This document shows positions 1 to 10,610 of a DNA stretch of 64,000 bases, piece after piece. The number at the start of each line of letters is the position of its first letter. The stretch's first letter is position 1. Origin of the DNA: Lonicera japonica (Eukaryota; Streptophyta; Magnoliopsida; Dipsacales; Caprifoliaceae); contig CM038467.1 in the NCBI GenBank assembly GCA_021464415.1, forward strand, positions 15,331,411-15,395,410, read 5' to 3'. The notes below the pieces were generated by a model. It did not search any database. It was not told where the DNA came from and saw only the letters and a list, made by a program, of their open reading frames with translations. The position numbers were made by a program, and so were the translations under genes.

Positions 1-615
1 GGATGTTGCAGGGCATGAATAGAGGGTCCATTGATGCAAAAAAAAGTAACATTGGAGCTCCTAATAAGCAAGCTTATTATTTGAGTCTTTCCATCTGCCC
101 TTGTATGATAAGGATGATAAGGGAGGTGCATGCTTGATGCTTACTCGGTAAAGCTAATTCCTGAAAGATAATATTTCTTCAAACAGTTGATGTAGGGAAA
201 TACACCTAGAGGAAAACACATGTTACAAAATATGGTCTTGGAGCCAATATTTTCATAATTTGTACCTTTTTTCTGTGAAAAATAGGTCATAATGCTTCAG
301 AGTCTGACTGGTTGCAGCTTTCTGCAATTGTTTCAAGAGAATTGTTAGTTCTTCTCGTGACTAGGTTGATACACCAAAGATTTAGTCCATCAGTCCCTTC
401 GTCTTTTAACTTTTCTATGTACTTTTTGCGGATGATTGCTTGTGCTCAGTTTACTCTCTCTCTCTCTAGTGTAAAACCGGCAAGTAACTTCCATTTTACA
501 TTATGGATGCACGCACTTCAGAAAAAAAAAGTTGGCTTCAAATTTTAATGTACAAGGTTGTTGTTCTTCTGCTATTCAGACACTTGTCTTAGTTAATTTT
601 ATCCTTTTTGTGTAG
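1..615 (+). other. Non-coding stretch, probably intron of the hydrolase gene
   Basis: No exon of the hydrolase family (for example one encoding the residues just before GHGGSDG) can be read here on the + strand. The sequence is T-rich and ends in a good acceptor (TTTTTGTGTAG) directly before the first recognised exon. The simplest reading is an intron whose upstream exons lie left of the window. Confidence 0.4.
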
Positions 616-1075
616 GACATGGTGGCAGTGATGGCCTGCATGCGTACATCAACTCTCTTGATGATGCTGTTGATGACATGGTATGCTTTTATGTTCATTC
701 ATAATCTATGGCAATATGCAGCAACAATTGTATTTTGGGACATAAATTGTTTTAAGTTGTTTTGTCTTCAAATTTTGTGCAGAAATCATTCCTTGGGAAG
801 ATTTTAGCCGAAAACCCAGGGCTTCCATGTTTTTGCTTTGGACACTCGACAGGTGCAGCCATAGTCCTCAAGGTGAGGCGGTTTTAAATCATGGTGTTGT
901 CCCAATAATTTGATTCCGAGTTTAGAATCCTGATTTTGCATACTAACATCTGTAGCTTGTGAATTGGTATTTGTAATTGTAGACGGTACTTGACCCAAAG
1001 GTTGAAGCCCGCATAGCAGGCGTTATACTGACTTCACCTGCTGTTGGAGTTCAGCCATCACATCCTATTTTTACT
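616..1075 (+). CDS. Monoacylglycerol lipase-like alpha/beta hydrolase, three internal exons, 3' part missing
   Basis: Three exons read in one frame with clean GT-AG borders: 616-680, 783-872 and 983-1075. They encode (G)HGGSDGLHAYINSLDD, then KSFLGKILAENPGLPCFCFGHSTG..., then TVLDPKVEARIAG...SPAVGVQPSHPIFT. GHSTG is the nucleophile elbow (GxSxG) of the serine hydrolase fold, and the run HGGSDGLHAY is typical of plant monoacylglycerol lipase/caffeoyl-shikimate-esterase-like proteins, which cleave acyl glycerols or related esters. The catalytic Asp and His lie further C-terminal in the family. No exon encoding them can be read in the following 20 kb, where transposon remnants begin within about 400 bases. 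There is no stop or frameshift in the exons seen. It is therefore either a gene with a very long intron or, more likely, a fragment truncated at its 3' side. Family assignment is good; substrate is not determinable. Confidence 0.72.
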
Positions 1076-1800
1076 GTAAGTGTGCCTTTTTAACTAGCTA
1101 TTTTTGTGTTGGAAGTTTGTACTAATTTTCAAGGGTAATGATAAATACTCCATATATTCCTTGAACTGGTCCACTCTAATTTTCTTGTAGAAATGGATGG
1201 AGTGCTTTGGACTCCTAGAAGCTTGATCCCAAGTGCTAATAGTATCATTTCCAATTTCGATAGGCTATGGCTATTAGCAGACCAAAAGAACATTTAGTGT
1301 AGTAAATATTAGACTCTTGGAGTATCCCATAGATACATACGTGGTATTGCCGCACCAACACAACAGGGAGGCAATGTGGGTGTGGAGTAGCGTACTTTAT
1401 GAGGCTACTTCAATAATTAAGACACAGCCCCTCGTGTTCTCATTGGGCGTGGAGTAGCGTACTTTATGAGTCTCACTCATGGTTCAAAGTCGCGATTTCG
1501 GAGGTTAACTCGGGCACTCAATTTTTAACTCGGATACCGGTATGCTTGTTTCGGTTTCGGGTATGTTTATTATTTAAAAGAAAAAATTACAAAAAAAATT
1601 TCATTGAGATTAATAAGATGGATCATTAGATAAGCATAAATTAAATATCATACATTATAATTAAATATCATACATCAAAATATCATCATATGTCGCACTT
1701 GTTAAAAAATATTACATTATAATTAAATAAATATATAACAATACAATCTTATAAAATACAAATATCTTAAATATAAGCAATTTGTTATATAGATTATAAT
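1076..1800. repeat. Intergenic/intron DNA with a short direct repeat
   Basis: No coding sequence is seen. A 22-bp direct repeat (GTGGAGTAGCGTACTTTATG..) occurs at about 1383-1404 and 1448-1469, 65 bp apart. The stretch from 1570 is AT-rich and repetitive (repeated ATTAAATATCATACAT). This is the point where the hydrolase homology stops. Confidence 0.5.
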
Positions 1801-2640
1801 TATCATATTACTCAAGGACTCCAATGATGAGGAATAAGGATATAAAAGAGGTTAAGAATTGAGACTTGTGTGGTAAGAATGAGAGGAATGACCAGATGAG
1901 CCATAATTAGGAAAATTTTGTTGGCCATGGTAATGATAGTACCGAAATTCTCGATAATCACGGCTACTTGAAGATCCATCATAATACGTTCCACGATAGC
2001 TTATATAATAATCACCACGAGCAGTAATACTATTATTTGATCCCCCAATACTAGCCTAATCTTGTGCAGAACCTCCATAACCAGTGTCAAAACTATAACT
2101 AGATATTCCACTCCCGAAGATGCTATGCCCAAATATAGTCCAGTCCACCGTAATAGTGTTGGCCTAAGTTTAAGCTCTGCAGTTGATCATCAATGCACCG
2201 ATAGCTTTATAAATGAGGATCATAGCTACTAGAATACTCACCGATAGCTTTGTAAATGAGGATCATAGTTACTAGAATACTCATCATAACTAGAGAACCT
2301 AGTTAGATCTGCTAGATGCTTACGCTACTCACTTATTCCAGGTTGATATCCATGGTCTGTGTCTTGTGTGGCATAAAAATTATTATCTTCGCACCATGAC
2401 ATAATAACATCATGTTGGTTATCAGTATTATGATTGTAAGCACTATCTCTACCACCACTATTAGTACCTCGTATAGCACCACCACCTAGCCCACCTCCAC
2501 CATTATTATTAGCATCATCACCCCCTCAGTCGTCATCGTCATCATCGTCGTCGGTAGGTCTTTGAGGTTGCTTATCAGAATATTTCTTATTTTCTCTTTT
2601 GAACTCATCCAACCATGCTAAATAATCAGCTACGAGATTC
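1800..2640 (-). mobile_element. Remnant of a hAT-like transposase C-terminal region
   Basis: On the minus strand a broken frame begins near 2640 with ADYLAWLDEFKRENKKYSDK, followed by an acidic Asp run, a Gly/Asn-rich segment and a Tyr/Ser/His-rich tail. That composition (a final helical WLDEFKRE motif, then acidic and Gly-rich low complexity, then a Tyr-rich tail) is what I associate with plant hAT-superfamily transposase C-termini. Several in-frame stops interrupt it, so it is dead. No matching terminal repeats were found. Alternative: a Gly/Asp-rich host gene fragment. Confidence 0.35.
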
Positions 2641-3103
2641 TTCAAATTGCATCTTTCTTTTCTTCATTCTTTTACTTTATTTCTTTTCTTTCTTCTTTTG
2701 CTTTATTTTTTTTATTGCTTATTTTCCGTTTCTTTTTCTTCTTCTTTTCTTCCTTCTCAGATCTTCTCTTTTTTAGGATTAAGCCTTTAATTAAGAAAAA
2801 TTAATAAATTACTTTGCAATTGAACAAATTATTTTTTTTAATATTTGAATTTAATTAAATAAAGATTAACAAATTATTTTGTAAATCTAACATTTTTTTC
2901 AATAAATACCAATTTACACTTCGAGTTTCTAAAGTCAACATTTCTAGTTCTCGGAGTGAAATATCATGGTACAGGTGTGATTTCTGATACAGTAACGGAC
3001 CCCGGGGCTTCACAGAAACTATTGTCACACTTTTGATGCTTGTTGGGGGTGTTGATTATTTCATTCATTCGTTTAAAATGCAATTTGTTACTTTTTATTA
3101 GCA
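2641..3103. other. Pyrimidine-rich and AT-rich spacer
   Basis: A TTTC/TTCTT-rich block (2650-2770) followed by AT-rich sequence. I see no gene, terminal repeat or RNA gene in it. Confidence 0.5.
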
Positions 3104-3370
3104 TCAATAAACCGACAACTTGACCATATTTGCCTTCTTGTTGCCCAAACTCTTAAATAAGAAGGGCGGGTTCTCGGGATGAGGCACTGCAAATACGACC
3201 CATTTGCTATTTGAACTGGCTGAATTCTTCAAATTGATCATACTTGAAGAAAGCAGATAGTGAAGGGCATTATTGAATGGTTGAATAGTAGAATGTAAGG
3301 TCGTAGCGGATGAAGAGAGAAAAGTCAAGTTCTCCGGCCTGAGAAGACCGAAGACTTGTTTGGCAGCCAT
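3104..3370 (-). CDS. Small uncharacterised protein or first exon, possible organelle-targeting N-terminus
   Basis: An 88-codon frame starts in an excellent plant context (AAAATGGCTGCC) and reads MAAKQVFGLLRPENLTFLSS..., rich in Ser, Leu and Asn with few acidic residues until the middle. That would suit a mitochondrial or plastid presequence. Base composition is more balanced than the surrounding DNA, and the frame ends at 3104. No family is recognised. A donor site inside the frame could make it exon 1 of a minus-strand gene whose remainder has been lost, because the DNA to the left is transposon-derived. It could also be chance. Confidence 0.3.
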   Translation of the reverse strand: MAAKQVFGLLRPENLTFLSSSATTLHSTIQPFNNALHYLLSSSMINLKNSASSNSKWVVFAVPHPENPPFLFKSLGNKKANMVKLSVY

Positions 3371-3537
3371 TTTCCCCTCTTACTGAGAATTTCTGCCGCT
3401 CGAAAAGTAGGCAAGTAAAATGGAAAAAGGGGGAAATATTTGTGCTGCTAAATAAAATTTGAGAATGTTTATGCTGAGACTAGACAACTCGGTTTCTAAT
3501 GATTTGGAGAACATTAATTTAATAGTTCAATTTTATG

Positions 3538-3887
3538 TCTCATTTGTGTCCATTTTATTGGAAACATTCTTCACTCGAAAGCCAGACAACTTTGCCTAGA
3601 ATTGGGAACTGAAAATTGTTTGGCTTCTCGCGAATTACGCGCCCCGTATATTTTGTTTGATGTTGTATGTTACACCGCTGTTATTGTAATTTTGCAATTT
3701 GCAAGCAACATCTTCTCATTTGTGTCCATTTTATTGGAAACATTCTTCACTCGAAAGCCAGACAACTTGCCTAGAATTGGGAACAGAAAATTGTTTGGCT
3801 TCTCGCAAATTACGCGCCCGTATATTTTGTTTGATGTTGTATGTTACACCGCTGTTATTGTAATTTTGCAATTTGCAAGCCACATCT
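3538..3887. repeat. Two tandem copies of a ~175-bp unit
   Basis: Positions 3538-3713 and 3714-3887 are near-identical head-to-tail copies starting TCTCATTTGTGTCC and ending ..GCAAGCAACATCT/..GCAAGCCACATCT. Differences include two single-base indels and a few substitutions. The open frame across both copies (3602-3940) repeats the same peptide twice and is a by-product of the duplication. Confidence 0.9.
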
Positions 3888-5852
3888 GCTCATTGCACGG
3901 TCTGCTGTTCACAGCAAAACTGTTGCCCAAATTTCACTAAATTAGTTGGGAGTTGTAACAAATAGATACTCCGATTGACGAGGGGACAGCAAAGGATGCA
4001 AGTGTGGGCATATGCTCTTATTTGTGGATTATTTGGTAAGTAGTGGTAGAAAGAAGAGTACATAAACAGGAGGTTTTAGCAAAAGTGCGAGTATCGTATA
4101 TTATTATATATTTATATGATATAGCCAAGAAAGCTAGCTCACGAGGGTTCGAAATAATAGTATTTTCATTCTTTCATATTGGGTACTTTTTCTTCTTTTT
4201 CCTTTTCCAAACAAGTCAGGAAAATCATTTGACGTCCAATTGGGCATTTTTTTTTGGTTTAATAATACAAACGCTAGATAGATTCAAGCATTTCAAAAAA
4301 AATAAAGGAATGGAGATGGGATTCGAATTTTGGTGTTCTGTTTGAACAGTTACACTATTAATCATTTGTAATTTAATGTGAATCTAAAGGAAAGAGGGAA
4401 TATGGATTATCTTATTCTTATGAACTATCACAATAAGATAAAACTATATGGCGAGATTATTTAGTAACGGATAGAATAAGGATTAGTCGAATAAAGATTT
4501 AATAAACTTTGCATTTGATGGAGTTTCGGATTACAAGTCCAAATATTATATTATACAACTTGCTTTTCTTTTAAAAATATATGCAATTTTAATTGTTGTC
4601 CACAATTTTTTTTAAGTAATGCGATTCTCCTATTTATAAATAAATTTCGTAAAAAACTCTTTCGGGATAAAAGTTTTATATTACATACAATATTTATGAA
4701 TTAGGCATCAAGTACAGTTTCAAATTCTAATGTTACATTTTTTTTCTTCTAAAATTAGAGTTTTTTATAAATACTTTCATTTAATAAAAAATAAATAAAA
4801 ATAGCATATTATACAATAAATAAATTTTATTAGTTGAGTTACTGTGATTTTGGATGGTTGAAAATTTTCATTAATAAATTTGATTATATAAAAGGTGTAA
4901 AGAAAAAAATATTTTTATATTCATTTTGTTATCCGGCAACCATGGGATAAAATAATACCACTTATAGGGGTGGTATATTTTTATCCGGTTCTAAAGGGAT
5001 AAACTGATAATTAATTCTGAGTGCAATCCAGTACCGTGTTACATAAATCCTGAGTACAATCTAGTACCGTGTTGTGCCAAGTGCGAGATAAAATTAAAAT
5101 ATCATATCTACCTTTGCGCCAAAGTCCAAACACATTTCCGACAACAAATACTAAATATGATTAATTAATTAAATCATATTTTTAATCCCACTGCGATAAA
5201 CACACCCTTAGATAATAAGGGGAGGGATGGGGGATATAAACTATTTCAAGTTTCTTCGACAAAGTTACAATAAACCTTCGATTAAAAATATAAAACAACG
5301 GACGGAGATATTTATTACTTGATTTATTGTAAAAGTAGACGTGGTTTGCTAACGAACTTTCAAAAATGAAAAAGAGAAAGTGGCTTCATACTTTCTATTT
5401 ACATAAATTTTTTTAATCTTATCTTGGCCTTCAGTGATTACCCCATTAGGGTTTTAATAGTCTTGCTGACGGAAGCACCAGTTCTTTTGATCATGAAAAT
5501 TGGTCCCCGATGCTTACCACTTCTTGATGTTCATTGTTTCAATCCTAGCATAAATTTAAAATATTATATTTATACCAGTGATCAGTTATCACCCGCGCAA
5601 GGAATCATTCATTTCTCATTGAACAATTATCGTTATTCTAATAATTTCCTTTTGATTATGGCGATTGATAATAAATTTGTGTCATTTTTAAAAACAATAG
5701 ACTCATATGATGATGTAGCTTCTCTTATTGTTTACTTTTTCAAATCAAGAGTTTAATATTTATGTTAACGGTAATGTTGAAATACGCTATGCTATGCGGT
5801 GTCAACTATGTCATAAATAAATAAAAATAAAAAAATAATTGGTGACATCTTA
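3888..5852. other. Intergenic region with a short tandem repeat
   Basis: No gene is recognised. A 24-bp motif (CTGAGTGCAATCCAGTACCG..) occurs twice at 5017-5040 and 5050-5073. Short open frames at 4043-4345 and 5424-5756 have no recognisable domain and AT-driven composition, and I do not count them as genes. Confidence 0.5.
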
Positions 5853-5861
5853 ATAAAGTTC

Positions 5862-6963
5862 GAGTAAATATTATTAATGGCCACTAGACTATTGGCAAAT
5901 TCTACCAGTAATCATTATACTTTATGTTTTTACAATTAGACCATTAAACTTTTAAAACATACTACCAGTGACCTCTTCGTCAAACCCACCGTTAGTTTTT
6001 GACGAAACCATTATCACGCGAAATTTTAGCGCTGTTTAAGTCTTTTTTCTTCTTTTTTTTTTTCTCTCTCTTTTCTTTTTTTTTTCTTCTTCTTCTTCTT
6101 CCCTAAACTCCCTCAACTCCCAACCACCACCAGAACCATATCTCTTCTCCACCACCACTGCACGTTGGCCCCGTTCACCACTTTGATCGCCGCCGCTCAC
6201 CACTATCACAACCACCATCGCGTCCCACCAATGATCTCCTACAACTTCCATCATAACAGCCGCCGCCATTTCTCTCTCTTCGACATTACTCCGACCATCA
6301 CCATCCTCCCCACCAACTGCTTCAAAATTCCAAATTCCTAATAGGTTTGATTTAATTTCAGAGATAAACCTTTAAAATTCGTATTCGAGATATTTAGTGA
6401 GTTCGCCGGCAAGAGTGAAACTTCGGTCAAATTCACCGAGGATAGCAAGTAGGAAGATACAAGGGAGTGGTTGGAAAAGCGTATCATCTAGGAGGAGCAT
6501 ATCGGAGAGTGTGGCGGTGGTGAAAAAATTGGAGGATCCACAGAGGGATTTTTGGACGGTTTAATGGGGGTAAGGTCAGAATTTAATTTAATTTAATTTA
6601 GGGGTGTTCAACTTCAATTTGATCTTTTGTGTTGGAGAAAATGAGGAAGGTCGTAAATGAAGATAGATAGCGTTGTCGGTGGTGGCGGCGATAAGAGGGG
6701 GTGCATCAGTGATGAGGGATAGGGATGGAAGAAGAAGAAGAATGGCGGAAATTTAGAAGAAGAAGAAAAGAAAAGGAAAAAGACTTAAATGCCCCTAAAA
6801 TTTTGCGTGATAACGGTTTTGTCAAAAACTAACGGTGGAATTTAATGGAGTGGCCACTGGTAGTATGTTTTAAAAGTTTAATGGTCCAATTGTAACAAAA
6901 TAAAGTATAGTGACTACTAATAGAATTTGCCAATAGTTCAGTAGGCATTAATAGTATTTAGCC
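5862..6963. mobile_element. Non-autonomous Mutator-like element (MULE) with long TIRs and 9-bp TSD
   Basis: The left end (GAGTAAATATTATTAATGGC..) and the reverse complement of the right end (GGCTAAATACTATTAATGCC..) match for about 150 bp, including a shared TATTGGCAAATTCTA block and an ACGGTTTTGTCAAAAACTA block. The flanks carry a 9-bp direct repeat, ATAAAGTTC (5853-5861) and ATAAAGTTT (6964-6972). Long TIRs plus a 9-bp duplication fit the Mutator superfamily. The interior has no transposase. It holds TTC/CCACCACC-rich sequence, partly repeated inverted from the other side, so the fold-back symmetry may reach deeper than the clear TIRs. The low-complexity minus-strand frame inside (6036-6269) is not a gene. 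Confidence 0.85.
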
Positions 6964-7609
6964 ATAAAGTTTATACATAACTTAGAATTGAGGGAGCATC
7001 TTGTATTCACACTCATCTAATCAATACTGGAGCTAAAAGGGAGCTTGAATATGATTAGCATCTAGGTTAAATTTTGGACTATTTGTAGGTTTAACATTCA
7101 ATTACAATTAGAAGTGTTTATGTATGCCAAAATTAAGGCTTCTCTCGCACATCTTCCATCGACCAGCCCTGAATAGTAATTATTTTGGATTATTGTTCTA
7201 AATATTAAAAAACAAAAAAGGGTGTTTTAGACTTTGACCCCCATTTGTTATTTGTATGTAGACATTGGCGCCCATTTGTTTTGGTATTTAGTGTTTGGGT
7301 GTCATTTTGGATGGAATCCATTAGTTGACTAGTCAAACCGTTAAGTGTCAGTAATTTGTATTTAAACCGATCAAAATGCACTAGTTCATTGTTTTCATTT
7401 CCCTTTGGTCAAAAGCAATTAGATGGACAAGAAGGACAAACAATACATGAATAAAAAATTTAACAGAATACTAGCAATTTATTCCAATAATTATCTGTAA
7501 TTCCATTATTTTTCTATTTTTTTTTAAATTGAGTTATATTATTAGATACAAAGGGTTGCCCAAATGGTATGAGAATGTGTTATTTGTGTAGGCAATCCCA
7601 TCAGATATA

Positions 7610-8030
7610 TCAAAAAGATTATATTATATTGTCTCTACACTTCAACTGAGCTTAAAAATTATTGCCAAAAATATTATCGCAACACTTCAATTGAACATAA
7701 AAAATATTTCTAAAAATTACGTACATCGCACATGCATTCTATATATTAAAAAGATTATATTATATTATTTTTACACTTCAACTGGACGTAAAAGTTATTG
7801 CCAAAAATATTATCGCAACACTTCAATTAAACATAAAAATTATTTCCAAAAATTACGTACATTGCACATGCATTCTACCCATCGCATATATCAAAAAGAT
7901 TATATTATATTATCTTTACACTTCAACTAAACGTAAAAATTATTGCCAAAAATATTATTGCAACATTTCAATTGAAAGTAAAAATTATTTCCAAAAATTA
8001 CGTACATCACACATGCATTACATTTAGTCC
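7610..8030. repeat. Three tandem copies of a ~136-145-bp unit
   Basis: The unit contains ATCAAAAAGATTATATTATATT, then CACTTCAACT, then ATTGCCAAAAATATTAT, then CAATTGAACATAAAAA, then AAAATTACGTACAT and CACATGCATT. CACTTCAACT falls at 7638, 7774 and 7919, giving periods of 136 and 145. Copies differ by scattered substitutions. It lies inside the TIR element. Confidence 0.85.
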
Positions 8031-8088
8031 AACTAATGTTTTTGACCAAAAGGATACAAAAACAGTAAGCATAGACATTATGGACAGT

Positions 8089-8652
8089 AGGGGTGTTGTT
8101 AGAAATCCGAAAACCAAACGAACGAACCGAACCGAACCGATCCGTTGCGATCTGAAATTTCCCGAACCGAAAAAAAAATCGAAACCGATTGATTTGGGTC
8201 GGTATGGGTTGGGGATTCGGGGTCCCCAAATTGGACTGAAAAAACCGAATCTTTAAAAAAAAAATTTGCTAACTTAATGTAATTACTTAAGTTATCTTAC
8301 AATACTTTGAAAAAAAAAAGAAAACTTTCTTACAACATTTACATTATATAAATGACCCAACCCTATGGATTATTTACATTTATAAATAATTACTTAAGCT
8401 AATTATTAAAATAAATACCTTATATAATTTTTTTTGTAGTGCCTTTTGAATGAATTTATATTTTTAGTGCAATTTTGAACTAAAGTTTTAACAATACAAA
8501 AAAAACCGAATGAGACCAAACCGGACCGAAACCAAATAATTTGGAGAGGGTTTGGGTTTCATAGGTACGAAAACCGAAACCAAATTATAAAGTTTGGGGA
8601 GGGTTTAGGGTACCCTAGTTTCTACCCCGACCGAAACCGAAAACACCCATAC
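8089..8652. mobile_element. Nested hAT-like non-autonomous element with perfect 8-bp TSD
   Basis: The element begins AGGGGTGTTG and ends ..AAACACCCATAC, so the ends read GGGTGTT inverted. It is bracketed by perfect 8-bp repeats TGGACAGT at 8081-8088 and 8653-8660, the hAT hallmark. Sub-terminal regions are packed with CCGAA/GAACCGAACCG motifs on both sides in opposite orientation. There is no coding capacity, and the frames at 7927-8256 are accidents of this repeat. It sits inside the 7226-8806 element and so inserted later. Confidence 0.85.
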
Positions 8653-8940
8653 TGGACAGTTTATGTACAAATTAATGGCACTTAACGGTTTGATCAACCA
8701 ATTAACAAATTCCATCTAAAATGGCACCCAAACACTAAATACCAAAAAAAATGGGTGCCAAGGTCAAAATACAAAAAACAAAATGGGGGGCATAAACAAA
8801 AATCTTATGTTAATTTATATTTATATATATATATAAGAGGTTGTTGTTGACATACACCATTTCACTTTCTAACATTCCATCTATCTCTAACACTACATAA
8901 GTACACTTTCTCTCTTCATAACACTGCACATTTAATTTTT

Positions 8941-9862
8941 GGTGGGCGCTAATTACACCCACTATATCACTCCCTAATACTCCATACCATTAATATACTT
9001 AATTACTCTATTTACACACCACACAATTTTTTATATATTATACAATCATTAACCATTAACTCTAATTAATAACCTTAAGTAATAACCCTTATCATTTACA
9101 TCAATAACACAAATCAAATTAACACACTCCACCTACATACCCACCACTCCAAGTTACATCTCCATTACATAACCGATGAATTACGTACAATTTTGCTTTT
9201 ACTTTCATTTCCTTCAAACATCCCAAATCTAAATAAGAAAATGAACATCATTGTTGTTTATATTGTTATTGAAATGTAAAGATCATAATGTGTAATGAAA
9301 TAAGTGTATAGAGAGAGAAAGAGAAAGTTAAAGATCATCGTCAACAGAAAGTTCAAGGGGAACTTCAAGATAATGTTAATCCAAAAGTGGTATTATAGTT
9401 ATCTTTTAACTGCTTGATTATGTTTTATTTCGTCCTAAATCTGTGAATCGAAATGGAAAGCAAAAAAAACCCAAAAAATAGAGTGACCGAATGTGTATGC
9501 AATTGTACTATGTTATATCCAGCTGAGTTAATAGTAAACTTATTCGATTCTTTACAACTAAGGCAAATGTGAGCTAATCGGTTGTATAGAACCGAGTGGT
9601 ATCTGAATGTTTTCAGTTTAATTTTTTCATATCCATTCAACCCTATACAGTTGAAGTAGGAGTGTAAAATCTCGGATCTTTACAACTGATGCAACTTGGA
9701 GATATTCGGTTGCAAAAGACCAAGTACTTACTATTATAATTAACTTAAAATTAAATATTGGAGTGGTGGAAGTGTTAGGAGTAGAAAATAGTACCAAAGG
9801 AATGTAAGGAAAAAATATTGGAGTATTAGAAAGTGATATGGTGGGTGTAATTAGCGTCCACC
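8941..9862. mobile_element. hAT-like non-autonomous element with 8-bp TSD
   Basis: The left end GGTGGGCGCTAATTACACCC and the right end (reverse complement GGTGGACGCTAATTACACCC) are 22-bp near-perfect inverted repeats, with further similarity inward (TATATCACT.CCTAATACTCCA). Direct repeats TAATTTTT flank the element at 8933-8940 and 9863-9870. An 8-bp duplication suggests hAT. The interior is AT-rich with no transposase and includes AACCGAGTGG/TCGGTTG motifs seen again at about 10,200 and in the 27.7-kb element. Confidence 0.8.
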
Positions 9863-9870
9863 TAATTTTT

Positions 9871-10601
9871 AGATTAATTAATATTAATTTTAAAAACATT
9901 CCACTCTCTTTCTGTCTACAACTTAAAAAAAAATCATATCACTCCACCCCACCCACCCCACAAATCTATTTTCAATCTTCTTCTTCCACAAATCAACTCA
10001 TCGATCTTTTACACCTCACCCCATCCCACAAACTTCTTCTTTAACCTATCTTCAATAAATAAATAAAATCACTCCACCCCACCTCACCCTATAAACTTTT
10101 TCTTTAAACAAACACACAAACTAATCATTCCCTCTCTTCTTTTACACAAAATACACAAATTTTCTTCATCTCAGATCTCTTCCATAGATGACAATGTACT
10201 CGATTCCTAAGAACCGAGTGGTGTTCATTATACTCGGCTCAAAGGAAACGAGTAAAGCACACATCACTTGGTTCTAAATAATATAGTGAAATAAAAAAAA
10301 TGACCTAGAGCTTAATGCAGTGAGTAACAACCAAGCAAATGGCCTTAAACTCAATAATAAGCAACATGAGTCAATATACCTCCATACAAAAATTTTTTTG
10401 GCCTGAGTATTAAACCATATAGAGAAGTGGCAATTCTGATCTTTTTCCACCTCCGGCCAGATCTCAAATCTTAAATAAAAACAAGGTTTTCGACTGGGTA
10501 TGAAGTGAACGCACATCAAAAGATAACCTCTTCCTCTTTCTCTCTACTGTGTATTGATTATTCATCTTGATTTTTTCAAGGTTATTTAATTTCTTTTGGA
10601 A
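9871..10601. other. Intergenic spacer, C-rich repeats
   Basis: No gene is seen. ATCACTCCACCCCACC with a following TTCTTCTTTAA-type segment occurs twice (around 9938 and 10068), an imperfect internal duplication. The motif AGAACCGAGTGGT at about 10209 repeats one from inside the neighbouring hAT-like element (about 9587). Confidence 0.45.
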
Positions 10602-10610
10602 CAAAGTATT

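Larger units (their letters stand above)
7226..8806. mobile_element. Non-autonomous TIR element containing tandem repeats and a nested hAT-like insertion
   Basis: The left arm around 7231-7380 (..GACCCCCATTTGTTATTTG.., TTTGGTATTTAGTGTTTGGG, CAAACCGTTAAGTG) is matched in reverse complement by the right arm around 8660-8806 (CACTTAACGGTTTG, CCCAAACACTAAATACCAAA, CAAAATGGGGGGCATAAAC). Imperfect TIRs are about 150 bp. Outermost borders and target duplication could not be fixed. The interior carries three tandem repeats and a younger nested element, annotated separately. No transposase coding is seen. Confidence 0.75.

Noticed and set aside
312..548. 78-codon + strand frame near the hydrolase exons
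   Set aside because: It does not continue any hydrolase motif and its composition is that of T-rich intron.
619..807. Frame beginning ATGGTGGCAGTG over the first hydrolase exon
   Set aside because: It is the wrong frame of the exon encoding GHGGSDGLHAY and runs through the intron.
3602..3940. 112-codon frame with a repeated hydrophobic peptide, at first sight a duplicated membrane protein
   Set aside because: The repetition is a consequence of the 175-bp DNA tandem duplication, and no start signal or family is evident.
6036..6269. Minus-strand Ala/Val then Glu/Lys-rich frame
   Set aside because: Low-complexity TTC/CCACCA repeat inside the Mutator-like element.
7927..8256. Overlapping opposite-strand frames rich in Arg/Asn/Pro
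   Set aside because: They are translations of CCGAACCG repeats in the nested hAT-like element.
8089..8652. CCGAACCGAACC runs considered as interstitial telomere-like repeats
   Set aside because: They are not the plant telomere unit TTTAGGG and occur in opposed orientation at the ends of a bounded transposon.
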